Origin: Lachnospiraceae bacterium
Lineage (GTDB): Bacteria; Bacillota; Clostridia; Lachnospirales; Anaerotignaceae
NCBI GenBank assembly: GCA_003543235.1
Contig: DPJA01000009.1
Location: forward strand, 124,001 to 188,000
Length of the DNA: 64,000 bases
Reading direction: 5' to 3'
This document shows positions 44,536-54,166 of this stretch, one piece after another. The notes below the pieces were generated by a model, which searched no databases, was not told the DNA's origin, and was given only the letters and a program-made list of their open reading frames with translations. How positions within the stretch are numbered: the stretch's first letter is position 1; each line of letters starts with the position of its first letter. The position numbers were made by a program, and so were the translations under genes.

Positions 44536-45080
44536 AAGATATAGCTAAACCAGCAATAATATTATTAGCAATTACAGCTGTAGCTGCTGCCCTCCTCGGC
44601 GTAGTAGAAAGCGTTACAAAAGAACCTATTAGAATTGCAACTGAAAACACACAAAATGCAGCAATGAAGGCTTCACTTCCTGATGCTGAAACTTTTGAGC
44701 CTGTTGAAGCAGACTTAGATGGAACAACAATTTCATCTGTAAACCTTGGCAAAGATGCAAGTGGTAACGAAGTTGGTTACGTTATTACAGCAAATCCATC
44801 CGGCTTTGGTGGCGCAGTACCTACAACAGTTGGAATTGGTAGTGATGGCATTATTACAGGTATTCAAGTAACAACTCCTTCTGAAACACCTGGCCTTGGT
44901 GCTAAAGCAACAGAACCAGCATTTCAGGACCAGTTTAAAGGCATGAGCGGTGAGCTTAAAGTTAACAAAGACGGCGGCCAAGTTCAAGCAATTACAAGTG
45001 CAACTATCACATCCAGAGCTGTAACAAGCGGTGTTAATGAAGCACTTACTTGGTTTGAAGCAAACGGAGGTGCTAAATAA
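44532..45080 (+). CDS. rnfG: Rnf complex subunit G (covalent FMN)
   Basis: 182 residues with one N-terminal membrane segment (about 5-27) and an extracytoplasmic FMN-binding domain. Flavinylation motif QAITSAT near residues 152-158 has Ser in the usual Gly place; Thr158 is the expected attachment residue. GYVITANPSGFGGAVPTTVGI and TPGLGAKATEPAF are family blocks. The start overlaps rnfD, and the stop overlaps the rnfE start by one base. Confidence 0.95.
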   Translation: MKDIAKPAIILLAITAVAAALLGVVESVTKEPIRIATENTQNAAMKASLPDAETFEPVEADLDGTTISSVNLGKDASGNEVGYVITANPSGFGGAVPTTVGIGSDGIITGIQVTTPSETPGLGAKATEPAFQDQFKGMSGELKVNKDGGQVQAITSATITSRAVTSGVNEALTWFEANGGAK

Positions 45081-45679
45081 TGGGTAATCCACTTAAAATT
45101 ATTAAAAATGGTATCATCGATGAGAACCCTACCTTCATTCAGGTTATCGGTATGTGTCCAACTCTTGCTGTAACAAGTAGTGCTATTAACGGTATTGGTA
45201 TGGGTGTTTCAACAGCAGCCGTTTTAATCTGTGCAAACGTAGCTATTTCCTTACTTAGAAAGATTATTCCTGACAAAGTAAGAATACCTGCTTTCGTAGT
45301 AGTTATTGCCAGCTTCGTAACAATTGTACAGTTCCTTTTACAGGCGTACGCACCTGCACTTAACGACGCTTTAGGTCTTTATATTCCTCTTATCGTTGTT
45401 AACTGTATCATTCTTGGTAGAGCTGAAGCATTTGCTTCAAAAAACAATGCTTTTGATTCTCTCTTTGATGGTATTGGTCAGGGTCTTGGTTTCACACTTG
45501 CACTTGCTGTTCTTGGTCTTGTGCGTGAATTCATTGGCAGTGGCACAGCTTTTGGTTTGCAAATTATGCCAACAGCTTTCCCACAAACTTTAATCTTTAT
45601 CATGGCTCCTGGTGCGTTCCTTACACTTGGTTGCTTAATGGCTCTTTTAAATTACTTTAAAAACAAAAAATCTGCTTAA
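45080..45679 (+). CDS. rnfE: Rnf complex subunit E (membrane)
   Basis: 199 residues, six membrane segments. IIDENPTFIQVIGMCPTLAVTSSAINGIGMG near residues 12-42 and GLYIPLIVVNCIILGRAEAFASKN near 93-116 are diagnostic. RnfE and RnfA are inverted-topology homologues that share a membrane iron-sulfur site; the Cys in GMCPTL and VNCIIL are the expected ligands. Confidence 0.96.
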   Translation: MGNPLKIIKNGIIDENPTFIQVIGMCPTLAVTSSAINGIGMGVSTAAVLICANVAISLLRKIIPDKVRIPAFVVVIASFVTIVQFLLQAYAPALNDALGLYIPLIVVNCIILGRAEAFASKNNAFDSLFDGIGQGLGFTLALAVLGLVREFIGSGTAFGLQIMPTAFPQTLIFIMAPGAFLTLGCLMALLNYFKNKKSA

Positions 45680-45692
45680 GGAGGGGTAAATA

Positions 45693-46280
45693 GTGGTTCA
45701 GCCAAATCTTATTATGTTAGTTTTAGCGGCAATATTTGTAAATAACTATATATTGTCACAGTTCTTAGGTATCTGCCCTTTCCTTGGTGTTTCTAAAAAA
45801 GTAGAAACAGCAGCAGGCATGGGTGCCGCAGTTATTTTCGTTATGTCTTTAGCGTCGGCAGTTACCTACTTTGTATACAACCTTGTTTTAGTACCATTAG
45901 ATATTAAATATCTTTACAACATAGCTTTCATTCTTGTTATTGCAGCTCTTGTTCAGCTTGTTGAAATGTTTTTGAAGAAAAGCTCTCCAGCCCTTTATCA
46001 GGCATTGGGTGTTTATCTTCCTCTTATCACAACAAACTGTGCAGTTCTTGGTGTTGCCGTTGTTAATATGCAGAGAAATTACACTTTCCTTGCATCAGTA
46101 TTAAACGGTTTCGGTGGTGCTGTTGGTTTTGCCTTGGCAATCATTCTTTTTGCCGGCATTCGTGAAAGAATTGAATTTAACAATATTCCTAAAGCCTTTT
46201 TAGGCTTCCCTATCGCTTTAGTTGCAGCTACATTAATGTCAATTGCATTCTTAGGCTTCCAGGGATTAATTACTTTATAA
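45693..46280 (+). CDS. rnfA: Rnf complex subunit A (membrane)
   Basis: 195 residues, six membrane segments, homologue of RnfE. NYILSQFLGICPFLGVSKKVETAAGMG near 18-44 and GVYLPLITTNCAVLGVA near 106-122 contain the paired cysteines. It starts at GTG 45693 with AAGGAGGGG upstream; the gap to rnfE is 13 bases. Confidence 0.96.
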   Translation: MVQPNLIMLVLAAIFVNNYILSQFLGICPFLGVSKKVETAAGMGAAVIFVMSLASAVTYFVYNLVLVPLDIKYLYNIAFILVIAALVQLVEMFLKKSSPALYQALGVYLPLITTNCAVLGVAVVNMQRNYTFLASVLNGFGGAVGFALAIILFAGIRERIEFNNIPKAFLGFPIALVAATLMSIAFLGFQGLITL

Positions 46281-46299
46281 TCAAAGGGGTGAACAAAAA

Positions 46300-47190
46300 G
46301 TGGACATAAACAGTATATTATTTCCAGTACTCAGTATTGGTGGCTTAGGTCTTGTTTTTGGTGCAGGCCTTGGTTATGCGGGTAAAGTATTCGCAGTAGA
46401 AGAGGACCCAAGAATCGGTGAGGTTACAGATTGTCTTCCTGGAGCAAACTGCGGTGGTTGTGGCTACCCTGGTTGTGGCGGTCTTGCTGCAGCTATAGTA
46501 GCAGGCACTGCACCTGTTAATGCTTGCCCAGTTGGCGGAGCAAAAAGTGCATTAGCTGTCTCAGAAGTTATGGGCGTTGTTGCAGAAGAAAAAGAACGTG
46601 AAGTAGCTTTTGTAAAATGTCACGGAACCTGCGATGTTAGTGCAAGCAAATATACCTACGCTGGTATAGATGATTGTGGCATGGCAAGCCAGCTTGCTGG
46701 TGGCGGTGCAAAGGGATGTTCATTTGGATGTTTAGGACTTGGCAGCTGCGTTAAAGCTTGTGCCTTTGATGCTATCCATATTGAAAACGGCGTTGCTGTT
46801 GTAGATGACGAAAAATGTGTATCTTGCGGTAAATGTGCTAAGGCTTGTCCTAAAGACCTTATCATCATGGTACCTGCTAGCAAAAATACTAGAGTTGCTT
46901 GTAACTCTAAAGATGCTGGTAAAGTTGTTATGTCAAACTGTAGCGTTGGCTGTATTTCATGTAAGATTTGCGAAAAGAACTGTAAGTTTGACGCTATCCA
47001 TGTAATAGACAACATAGCCGTTATTGACTACACAAAATGTAAGGACTGTGGCGTATGTGCAATGAAATGCCCTAAAAATGTAATTGAAAATCCTAAAATT
47101 AAGGCTATGAAGGAGAAAAAAGCAGCTGAGGCTGCTGAGGCAGCAAAGAACGCTCCTAAAGAAACCGAAGAAACAAAAACAGAAGAATAA
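46300..47190 (+). CDS. rnfB: Rnf complex subunit B (ferredoxin-binding, multiple Fe-S)
   Basis: 296 residues, the entry point for electrons from ferredoxin. A membrane anchor (about 5-28), the 4Fe-4S domain with CLPGANCGGCGYPGC near 46-60 and a later CPVGG, then ferredoxin-type clusters CLGLGSCVKACAF, CVSCGKCAKACPK, CISCKICEKNCKF and CKDCGVCAMKCPK between about 145 and 260. The C-terminus is a Lys/Ala/Glu tail. GTG 46300 with AAGGGGTGA. Last gene of the operon. Confidence 0.96.
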   Translation: MDINSILFPVLSIGGLGLVFGAGLGYAGKVFAVEEDPRIGEVTDCLPGANCGGCGYPGCGGLAAAIVAGTAPVNACPVGGAKSALAVSEVMGVVAEEKEREVAFVKCHGTCDVSASKYTYAGIDDCGMASQLAGGGAKGCSFGCLGLGSCVKACAFDAIHIENGVAVVDDEKCVSCGKCAKACPKDLIIMVPASKNTRVACNSKDAGKVVMSNCSVGCISCKICEKNCKFDAIHVIDNIAVIDYTKCKDCGVCAMKCPKNVIENPKIKAMKEKKAAEAAEAAKNAPKETEETKTEE

Positions 47191-47198
47191 AATTCTTT

Positions 47199-47232
47199 CA
47201 GCCGTGAACAAAAATTCACGGCTGTTTTTTTT
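47199..47232 (+). terminator. Terminator of the rnf operon
   Basis: A perfect 10-bp stem CAGCCGTGAA (47199-47208) and complement (47215-47224), loop CAAAAA, then eight T residues. Confidence 0.94.
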
Positions 47233-47320
47233 GTAAAATAACACATTTCTATTGCATAATGACTACAATAATATTAAAATAGTTAAAGTAGTTTTAAGAT
47301 AGCAAAATGGAGGTATACAT

Positions 47321-47581
47321 ATGTACAAAAGTGGAGGTAAAAACATCTGGGTATTAGTTCTGCTATTGCTGGCAGGAGTTGTTGTTGGCGGTTTTATAGG
47401 TGAATACTTGGGTACAATTTCCTACCTGCACTGGCTGGCTTATGGTAAATCCTTCGGGCTTACCTCACCATTGGCACTAGACCTTGGTGTAATTGTATTG
47501 CAGTTTGGACTTACAATAAAGTTTACCATTTCTGGCATAATCGGCATAGTAATTGCCTCAGTCTTGTATAAAAAAATGTAA
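47321..47581 (+). CDS. DUF4321 family small membrane protein
   Basis: 86 residues with a membrane segment near the N-terminus (IWVLVLLLLAGVVVGGFIGEYLG) and another at the C-terminus (FTISGIIGIVIASVLYKKM). It matches the DUF4321 plan, which is commonly found before maf in clostridia; here maf follows 58 bases later. Function unknown. ATG 47321 with a GGAGGT site. Confidence 0.82.
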   Translation: MYKSGGKNIWVLVLLLLAGVVVGGFIGEYLGTISYLHWLAYGKSFGLTSPLALDLGVIVLQFGLTIKFTISGIIGIVIASVLYKKM

Positions 47582-47639
47582 CCATTTCTTTTGAAAACAT
47601 TAAAAATCATAATATTAATCATTTTAAGGAGTATTGTTT

Positions 47640-48239
47640 ATGCAAAAAATTATATTAGCTTCATCCTCACCACGAAGACGCCAAATACTTGAAAACCTTA
47701 GTATACCTTTCGAGATAATAAACAGCGAAGTGGATGAAACCATTGATGTTGACAACTCCCCTTACGAGTGGGTAAAGACCCTCTCCTCCAAAAAAGCAAA
47801 TGCTGTATTGGACAAGGTGGAAGGCCCTGCAGTAATAATTGGTGTTGACACCGTAGTAGCCGACCTTGGCAGAATACTTAACAAGCCTGACAGCAAAGAA
47901 ACCGCTGTAAAAATGCTTCGCCAACTTCAAGGAAGACATCACAGCGTCTACACAGGCATGACACTTCTGTTTATTGATGAAAACGGTAATGTTGAAGAAG
48001 AAAACTTTGTGGATGGCACAGAAGTTACCTTTAACAAAATGACTATTGAAGAAATTGAAATGTATCTAGGCACTGGTGAATTTACAGATAAAGCTGGTGG
48101 CTACGGTATTCAAGGCAAGGCATCCATGTTTATAGACAGCATTACAGGCAATTACGACACCGTTGTTGGTCTTCCTGTCCCTATACTTTACAATGCCTTA
48201 AAGCAACACGGTATCCAAATAATGGATTTCTGGAAATAA
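47640..48239 (+). CDS. maf: Maf-family nucleoside triphosphate pyrophosphatase
   Basis: 199 residues. IILASSSPRRRQILENL at 4-20 and GVDTVVADLGRILNKP near 68-83 with a C-terminal FTDKAGGYGIQGKA are family marks. Hydrolyses non-canonical or modified dTTP/UTP. ATG 47640 fits AAGGAG; TTG 47634 is too close to it. Confidence 0.95.
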   Translation: MQKIILASSSPRRRQILENLSIPFEIINSEVDETIDVDNSPYEWVKTLSSKKANAVLDKVEGPAVIIGVDTVVADLGRILNKPDSKETAVKMLRQLQGRHHSVYTGMTLLFIDENGNVEEENFVDGTEVTFNKMTIEEIEMYLGTGEFTDKAGGYGIQGKASMFIDSITGNYDTVVGLPVPILYNALKQHGIQIMDFWK

Positions 48240-48248
48240 ATCAAAACG

Positions 48249-48292
48249 GACCTTGAGTGCGTTAAAAATAACACTCTCAAGGTCATTTTTTT
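48249..48292. terminator. Bidirectional terminator between maf and the TipAS gene
   Basis: GACCTTGAG...GTTA pairs with TAAC...CTCAAGGTC with an internal mismatch (48249-48284), then seven T residues on plus. It overlaps the stop of the opposing gene. Confidence 0.8.
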
Positions 48293-48713
48293 ACTTGCCT
48301 AACCACTTCTCCACTGCATTTTTCAAAAACATAGCACAACCTTTAACATTTTTGTCATAATAGGCTGTAAACTGTGGGTTGGTAACATACATACGAACGG
48401 CATCTAAATGTGCTGCCACGGTATATTCATGCCCAGTAAGCATAAGCCACTTTTTATGTTGCTCGGCAATTTCTGCCGCCTCTAGGCAATCCTCCCGTAT
48501 ACCTGCTGTCACAGCCGCCTCTAAACGTTTAATTATTTCCCCCTCAATTATTTTCATCACCTCATACTCTTCTTGGGTCATGTTTTCAGACTGACCATTG
48601 CTTTCTCCAATGGCATCGTAGCTGTATTTTTCTTTCAATTCCTTACCATAATCATTTTCGTTTTTGCATATAATGCTTTCTGTAAAGCTGTCAAACTTCT
48701 TGCTTTTTTCCAT
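48291..48713 (-). CDS. Stand-alone TipAS-like (antibiotic-recognition) domain protein
   Basis: 140 residues, all helical. The C-terminal part fits the TipAS fold: EEYEVMKIIEGEIIKRLEAAVTAG, AAEIAEQHKKWLM, and AVRMYVTNPQFTAYYDKNVKGCAMFLKNAVEKWL. TipAS domains usually sit behind a MerR DNA-binding domain; none is present here or next to it. It could sequester a compound or be a leftover effector domain. Converges on maf. Confidence 0.72.
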   Translation of the reverse strand: MEKSKKFDSFTESIICKNENDYGKELKEKYSYDAIGESNGQSENMTQEEYEVMKIIEGEIIKRLEAAVTAGIREDCLEAAEIAEQHKKWLMLTGHEYTVAAHLDAVRMYVTNPQFTAYYDKNVKGCAMFLKNAVEKWLGK

Positions 48714-48791
48714 TATTCATGCACTTCCTTCACATTTTATTAATGAATATTTATATTAAGCTATTTTAATAATATCTTAATAGTATTTTTA

Positions 48792-48820
48792 TTGAAATAA
48801 ACTACAAAAAGATGTATTAT
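48792..48820 (+). promoter_or_regulatory. Putative sigma-A promoter of the mre operon
   Basis: TTGAAA at 48792-48797, 17 bases, TATTAT at 48815-48820. The leader to mreB is about 75 bases. Confidence 0.6.
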
Positions 48821-48902
48821 ATTTAATATGGTATTTTGGGCTTAATCTACAGTTCAGTATATCCTTTATTTGATTTTTTTAAACTGAAGGGAGTTTTTTA
48901 AT

Positions 48903-49931
48903 ATGTTTTCCAGAGATATGGGAATAGATTTAGGTACTGCAAACACACTTGTTTATGTAAAAGGGAAAGGTATTGTTGTTAACGAGCCATCCGTTGTTGC
49001 TATAAACACATTAACTAAAGAAGTTCTTGCCGTAGGTAATGAGGCAAAAGAAATGATAGGCCGTACACCTGGCAATATTGTGGCTATTCGCCCTATGAAA
49101 GACGGTGTAATTGCTGATTTTGATATTACACAAGCTATGCTTCGCTATTTTATAGATAAAGCATATACCCGTTCTTTTTTTGGCCCTAAACCACGTGTTA
49201 TTGTGTGCGTTCCATCAGGTGTTACCGAGGTTGAGAAACGTGCTGTTATGGAGGCAACTATAGGTGCTGGTGCAAAAAATAATGATGCGTACCTTATTGA
49301 AGAACCAATGGCAGCATCCATAGGTGCAGGCCTTCCTGTTGAAGAACCTACAGGCAGCATGGTTGTGGATATTGGCGGTGGCACAAGTGAGGTTGCAGTT
49401 ATATCCCTTGGCGGAATTGTAACAAGCACTTCTCTTAGGGTTGCTGGTGATGAAATAGATTCTTATATAATTAGCTACATTAAAAAAGAATATAACCTTG
49501 CCATAGGCGAACGTACCGCTGAAGAAATTAAAATAACCATCGGCTGTGCTTACCCTAAAGAAAAGGATGAATTTTTAGACATCCGTGGACGTGACTTAAT
49601 AAGTGGTCTTCCAAAAACCGTTAATATTACATCCACCGAAATACTTGATGCTATTTCAGAGCCAATTTATTCTATTGTAGACTGTATTAAGCAAACCCTT
49701 GAGTCAACTCCTCCAGAGCTTGCGGCAGATGTTATGGAATACGGAATCACCCTCACTGGCGGTGGTGCTCTTTTAAGCGGACTAGACACACTTATAACTA
49801 ACGAAACTGGTATGCCCGTGCATATTGCCGCCGAACCACTTAATTGTGTTGTTTTGGGCACAGGACGTGTTTTGGAACATATAGAAACATTAAGAACAGT
49901 ACTAGTATCTCCTAAAAAATTAAGAATGTAA
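48903..49931 (+). CDS. mreB: Rod-shape actin homologue MreB/Mbl
   Basis: 342 residues, actin-like ATPase that guides lateral wall synthesis. Phosphate-1 [27 protein letters not shown] at 6-32, phosphate-2 [14 protein letters not shown] near 158-171 and adenosine motif [15 protein letters not shown] near 284-298. First of mreB-mreC-mreD-PBP2-minC. Confidence 0.97.
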   Translation: MFSRDMGIDLGTANTLVYVKGKGIVVNEPSVVAINTLTKEVLAVGNEAKEMIGRTPGNIVAIRPMKDGVIADFDITQAMLRYFIDKAYTRSFFGPKPRVIVCVPSGVTEVEKRAVMEATIGAGAKNNDAYLIEEPMAASIGAGLPVEEPTGSMVVDIGGGTSEVAVISLGGIVTSTSLRVAGDEIDSYIISYIKKEYNLAIGERTAEEIKITIGCAYPKEKDEFLDIRGRDLISGLPKTVNITSTEILDAISEPIYSIVDCIKQTLESTPPELAADVMEYGITLTGGGALLSGLDTLITNETGMPVHIAAEPLNCVVLGTGRVLEHIETLRTVLVSPKKLRM

Positions 49932-49946
49932 CAAGGGGTGCTTGCT

Positions 49947-50798
49947 TTGAGATTCTTCAATGATTATAAAAAACAAATACTTATATTGTTAGCAGTTGTT
50001 TTTGCAATATCAGCTCTTATAACTGCTGGCAAAAAAACCAAATCTAGTATTTTTGATAACGCACTTGGCTTTATTGTAACGCCACTGCAAAGCATAACAA
50101 CCACAGTTAGTGGATGGTTTGGTGACAGAATTTCCTCTTTCAAAGACGAAAATGACGTCTATGACGAAAACGAGGAGCTAAAAGCTAAGGTTCAGCTTTT
50201 GGAAACGGAAAATAAGCGTCTTGCCCTTTATGAAGATGAAAATGCAAAGCTAGCAAAACTTTTGGAAATTTCCCAAAAATATCCTGAATACGACACTACT
50301 GCCACAAATATTATTGGCAAAGACCCAGGCAACTGGTACAATGTTTTTGTTATTAATAAAGGAACAAAAGACGGAATTACAGCCGATATGGTGCTGACAA
50401 GTGCCGGTGGTGTGGTTGGCAAAATAACGGAAGCTGGCCTCACCTATTCAAAAGCACAATCTATTTTAGATAACCGCAGTTCTGTTGCGGCAATGAGCCT
50501 TCGTACAGGGGATTTAGGTGTTGTTCGTGGAGATTATTACCTTATGAATGATGGTCTTTGCCGTATGGAGTATATAGATGTGGAAAGCGAGATAATGAAG
50601 GGTGATGAAATAGTTACCTCACATTTAAGTGATATTTACCCTCCTGGACTTACCTTGGGCTATGTTAAGGAGATAGTAACTGATACAAATGGTCTAACTA
50701 AATATGCAATAATAGAGCCGCAGGTTGATTTTAAACATCTTGCCACACTTTTAATAATAACAAAATCTTTTGATAAAGCAACAACGGGAGGCGAATGA
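49947..50798 (+). CDS. mreC: Rod-shape protein MreC
   Basis: 283 residues: one membrane segment (about 10-27), a coiled coil (about 65-100, ELKAKVQLLETENKRLALYEDENAKL), then the beta-barrel domain with TSAGGVVGKITEAG and DNRSSVAAMSLRTGDLGVVRG. TTG 49947 is preferred, nine bases after AAGGGG; GTG 49938 abuts that site. Confidence 0.93.
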   Translation: MRFFNDYKKQILILLAVVFAISALITAGKKTKSSIFDNALGFIVTPLQSITTTVSGWFGDRISSFKDENDVYDENEELKAKVQLLETENKRLALYEDENAKLAKLLEISQKYPEYDTTATNIIGKDPGNWYNVFVINKGTKDGITADMVLTSAGGVVGKITEAGLTYSKAQSILDNRSSVAAMSLRTGDLGVVRGDYYLMNDGLCRMEYIDVESEIMKGDEIVTSHLSDIYPPGLTLGYVKEIVTDTNGLTKYAIIEPQVDFKHLATLLIITKSFDKATTGGE

Positions 50799-50799
50799 T

Positions 50800-51324
50800 A
50801 TGCAACGCAGAGCCACCATTTTTGCTGTTCTTATACTAAACATTGTGTTGCAATCCACCATTGTTCACTCCATACAAATAAGGGGAATAATACCCAACAC
50901 AGCCATAATTGTCATAGTATCCATGTCACTGTTGCGTGGCAGCACTGAGGGTGCAGCAACAGGCCTAATTGCTGGGTTGTTGCAGGATATATTTTTTGGT
51001 GTGTCTTTTGGCTATTATGCCCTTTTTGGTATGCTTTTAGGCTTTGGAGTGGGCAAGATAAATAAAGGCTTTTATCGTGAAAATTATATAATGCCTGTGT
51101 TTGTATGCTCTATTTCCACCTTAGCCTATGAATCATGTATATTCCTTACAGGCATATTGTTTAGCGGAAATACAAACTACCTTTATTTCCTTATTAACCT
51201 TATAATTCCAGAAATGGTGTATAATTCAATTTTAACAATACTTATTTATCGAGTTCTTTTTTCCATAAACAGTGTTCTAGAGGAAAAGGAAAAGTATAAA
51301 CGCAAATTATTCAGCATCAAATAA
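50800..51324 (+). CDS. mreD: Rod-shape protein MreD
   Basis: 174 residues, about five membrane segments, with STEGAATGLIAGLLQDIFFGVSFGYYALFGMLLGF typical of the family. ATG 50800 has GGGAGGCG upstream and lies one base after the mreC stop. Confidence 0.92.
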   Translation: MQRRATIFAVLILNIVLQSTIVHSIQIRGIIPNTAIIVIVSMSLLRGSTEGAATGLIAGLLQDIFFGVSFGYYALFGMLLGFGVGKINKGFYRENYIMPVFVCSISTLAYESCIFLTGILFSGNTNYLYFLINLIIPEMVYNSILTILIYRVLFSINSVLEEKEKYKRKLFSIK

Positions 51325-51350
51325 ATGAGGCCGCCTCATTGGAGGAAACA

Positions 51351-54152
51351 ATGAAAAGTTATTTAGAACGAATAATCGAATTTATGAAAAGCAGACTTTT
51401 TGTTATGCTTTTAAGCGTATTTCTGCTTTTTTCCATGATAATGTTGCGTCTTTTTTCAATGCAGATACTTAACGGAGAAAAATATCAACAAAACTTAAAG
51501 GCAAGCATATTACAGGAACTTTCTATACCTGCATCAAGAGGTATAATTTATGACCGCTATGGCAGACCACTGGCTACAAATCAGGTTGATTTTTCCCTTA
51601 AGCTAGATGACAGTATTAAGGTGTCACTCTCTAACCTAAACCTTATACTGCAAAACCTTGTATTGTCATACAACAATGATAATTCAACAATAATGGATAC
51701 TTTGCCTATAACATCAAGCAAGCCTTACGCCTTTACTTTTAAAACAAAAGAAGAAGAAACTGCTTGGAAAACGTCTATCGGTCTTACAAAAAAACAATTG
51801 AATATGACTGCTGAAGAAGTAATAAACTATCTTACTGAAAAATTTCAGGTGTCTAATTCACTTACAACGCTTCAGCAACGCAAGATAATTTCCCTTGGCA
51901 TAAACTGCAACGAGAAAAATCTTATGCTGTTTTCTCTTATACAAATTTTGGACAAAAACGGAGAAACTCTTGTTAACAACCTCCCTATTTCCACCTCAGA
52001 ACCATACACCTTTCAGTTTGATGGCAACGAGAGTAAAGAAATAGACTGGAAAGAAAGCGTGGGCATGGAAGATGAGCAGCTTAGTTATACACCAGCACAG
52101 TGTATGGAATACTTAGAGGACCTTTTTGAAGTTCCAAAAAATCTTTCTTCTGATATGAAAAGGAAAATTATAACAGTTAAATATTCTCTCTACCTTAAAC
52201 GATATCGAAAGTATCAGCCAATTACCGTAGCCCTTAACATAAGCGACAAAACAGTGGCAAGCGTAGAAGAACATAACGACTCTTTTCCAGGAGTAATTAT
52301 AGATACCTCGTCCCTTAGGAATTACCCTAACGGAAAATATTTTTCTCATATTTTGGGCTATATACGTAAAATATCAGACACGGAGTATGAAGAATACAAA
52401 GACTATGGCTACACCAATAGCGATATTATTGGTAAAAGCGGTATCGAAAAGCTTTACGAGCTTGACCTCAACGGTGAGGACGGCGAAATGATGGTTGAAG
52501 TTGATGCCTCTGGTAGGCGTATAAATACCATTGAAACCAAACAGCCTGTTTCGGGTAACAATGTTTTTCTTACCCTAGACAAAAAACTGCAAACCGCCGC
52601 TTATGACTATCTTGAGCAAGCACTTACCGATGTGCTTGTAAGCAAGCTTACTGCAACTTCTTTAAAGAGTTCACCTATTACATTAAAGGAATTTTTTACT
52701 TCTTTGTTAAAATGTAATACTATAAGTCTTGATAAAATAGTAACATCCAACTCAGGTCAGCAAAAAGAAATTTACAATATGATTATGGCAGCGTATCCAA
52801 CCTTTTCATTGACCAACGACGAGGATAGAGAAACAGCACAACAGTTTATTATTAACTGCATAAATAACAACGCTATTAGCTATAAACAACTGCTTGTTGT
52901 GCTTTTGGAGCAAGGCACTATTACCGCAGATGAAGATTATCTAAACAAAATTAAAAATGGAACTGTATCGCCTCTTTCTGTAGTTATTGCTAAGCTTAAA
53001 TCTGGTGAACTAACACCTGGAGATACTAACCTCGACCCATGTTCAGGCTCCATTGTTGTTTCAGATGTAAATTCGGGCGAAACACTTGCCCTTGTTACCT
53101 ATCCGTCTTACGATAATAACAGACTGGTAAATAATTTTGATAACGATTATTACAACTCACTTTTGGTAAATCCAACAACACCATTGGTAAACCGAGCTTT
53201 AAGGGAGGAAAAAGCACCTGGTTCAACCTTTAAAATGATTACAGCCCTTGCTGGTCTTGAAACAGGTGTAATAACACCAACTTCACTTATACAAGATTTA
53301 GGAGTTTTTACAAAAGCAGGTGTTCCTTATGCAAAATGTTGGATATATTCCTACGGCAGCACCCACGGAAGCATTAATGTTTCCACAGCGTTGGAAGTAA
53401 GCTGTAACTACTTTTTCTATGAAACTGCATACCGTATGGGCAATCAATCTACAGGAAACGCTGTGCAAAGTATAGAAACCCTTAATAAGTATATGTCTGC
53501 CTTTGGCTTAGATAGATACACAGGTATAGAAATAGGTGAAAATAAACCAAACATGGCCTCCCCTAAGTATAAGGAGGAAACCATAAAGTGGCAAAATCCA
53601 GATGCAACCACAAGCCAAACAAGGTGGTCTGACGGAGATACAATACGTGCAGCAATCGGTCAGTCGGTAAATAACTATGCCCCTGCCCACATGAACAAGT
53701 ATCTTGCAACTTTAGCAAACGGTGGTACACTCTACAAAATGCACCTTGTAGACAAGGTTGAACAAACCAACGGCAATATTGTTGAGCAGATAGACCCAGT
53801 TATTGAAGATGTAACTCAATTTAAAGATGAAAACCTTCAGGCCGTGTATAAGGGTATGCTATTAGTTACACAAGGTGAAAAAGGTACATTACGTGGAGTT
53901 TTTAAAGATTTCCCTATAGATGTGGCTGGAAAATCTGGTACAGCACAGGAAAACCTTACAAGAAGCTCTCATACTTGGTTTACAGGCTTTGCACCTTATG
54001 ACGACCCACAGATTGCAGTTACAGTAATGATTCCTTTTGGCGAAAACGCAGGCTCACCTGCAGCTGTTGTGGCTAAAAATATTATTGGAGAATATATGGG
54101 ACTTAACTATCAGCCTGAAAATTCATATATGGACAACGTACTTGCAAAATAA
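51351..54152 (+). CDS. mrdA: Class B penicillin-binding protein 2 (elongasome transpeptidase), unusually long
   Basis: 933 residues; cross-links peptidoglycan with RodA. One membrane anchor (about 16-36), a dimerisation domain beginning ASRGIIYDRYGRPLA, and a transpeptidase domain with the nucleophile S625 in STFK (to K628), SCN at 684-686 and KSG at 861-863. The long form comes from added segments: about 130 residues near 110-225 with two similar repeats (ITSSKPYAFTF, ISTSEPYTFQF) and about 140 near 435-570. ATG 51351 with GGAGGAA. Confidence 0.93.
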   Translation: MKSYLERIIEFMKSRLFVMLLSVFLLFSMIMLRLFSMQILNGEKYQQNLKASILQELSIPASRGIIYDRYGRPLATNQVDFSLKLDDSIKVSLSNLNLILQNLVLSYNNDNSTIMDTLPITSSKPYAFTFKTKEEETAWKTSIGLTKKQLNMTAEEVINYLTEKFQVSNSLTTLQQRKIISLGINCNEKNLMLFSLIQILDKNGETLVNNLPISTSEPYTFQFDGNESKEIDWKESVGMEDEQLSYTPAQCMEYLEDLFEVPKNLSSDMKRKIITVKYSLYLKRYRKYQPITVALNISDKTVASVEEHNDSFPGVIIDTSSLRNYPNGKYFSHILGYIRKISDTEYEEYKDYGYTNSDIIGKSGIEKLYELDLNGEDGEMMVEVDASGRRINTIETKQPVSGNNVFLTLDKKLQTAAYDYLEQALTDVLVSKLTATSLKSSPITLKEFFTSLLKCNTISLDKIVTSNSGQQKEIYNMIMAAYPTFSLTNDEDRETAQQFIINCINNNAISYKQLLVVLLEQGTITADEDYLNKIKNGTVSPLSVVIAKLKSGELTPGDTNLDPCSGSIVVSDVNSGETLALVTYPSYDNNRLVNNFDNDYYNSLLVNPTTPLVNRALREEKAPGSTFKMITALAGLETGVITPTSLIQDLGVFTKAGVPYAKCWIYSYGSTHGSINVSTALEVSCNYFFYETAYRMGNQSTGNAVQSIETLNKYMSAFGLDRYTGIEIGENKPNMASPKYKEETIKWQNPDATTSQTRWSDGDTIRAAIGQSVNNYAPAHMNKYLATLANGGTLYKMHLVDKVEQTNGNIVEQIDPVIEDVTQFKDENLQAVYKGMLLVTQGEKGTLRGVFKDFPIDVAGKSGTAQENLTRSSHTWFTGFAPYDDPQIAVTVMIPFGENAGSPAAVVAKNIIGEYMGLNYQPENSYMDNVLAK

Positions 54153-54166
54153 ACAGGAGGACTATT

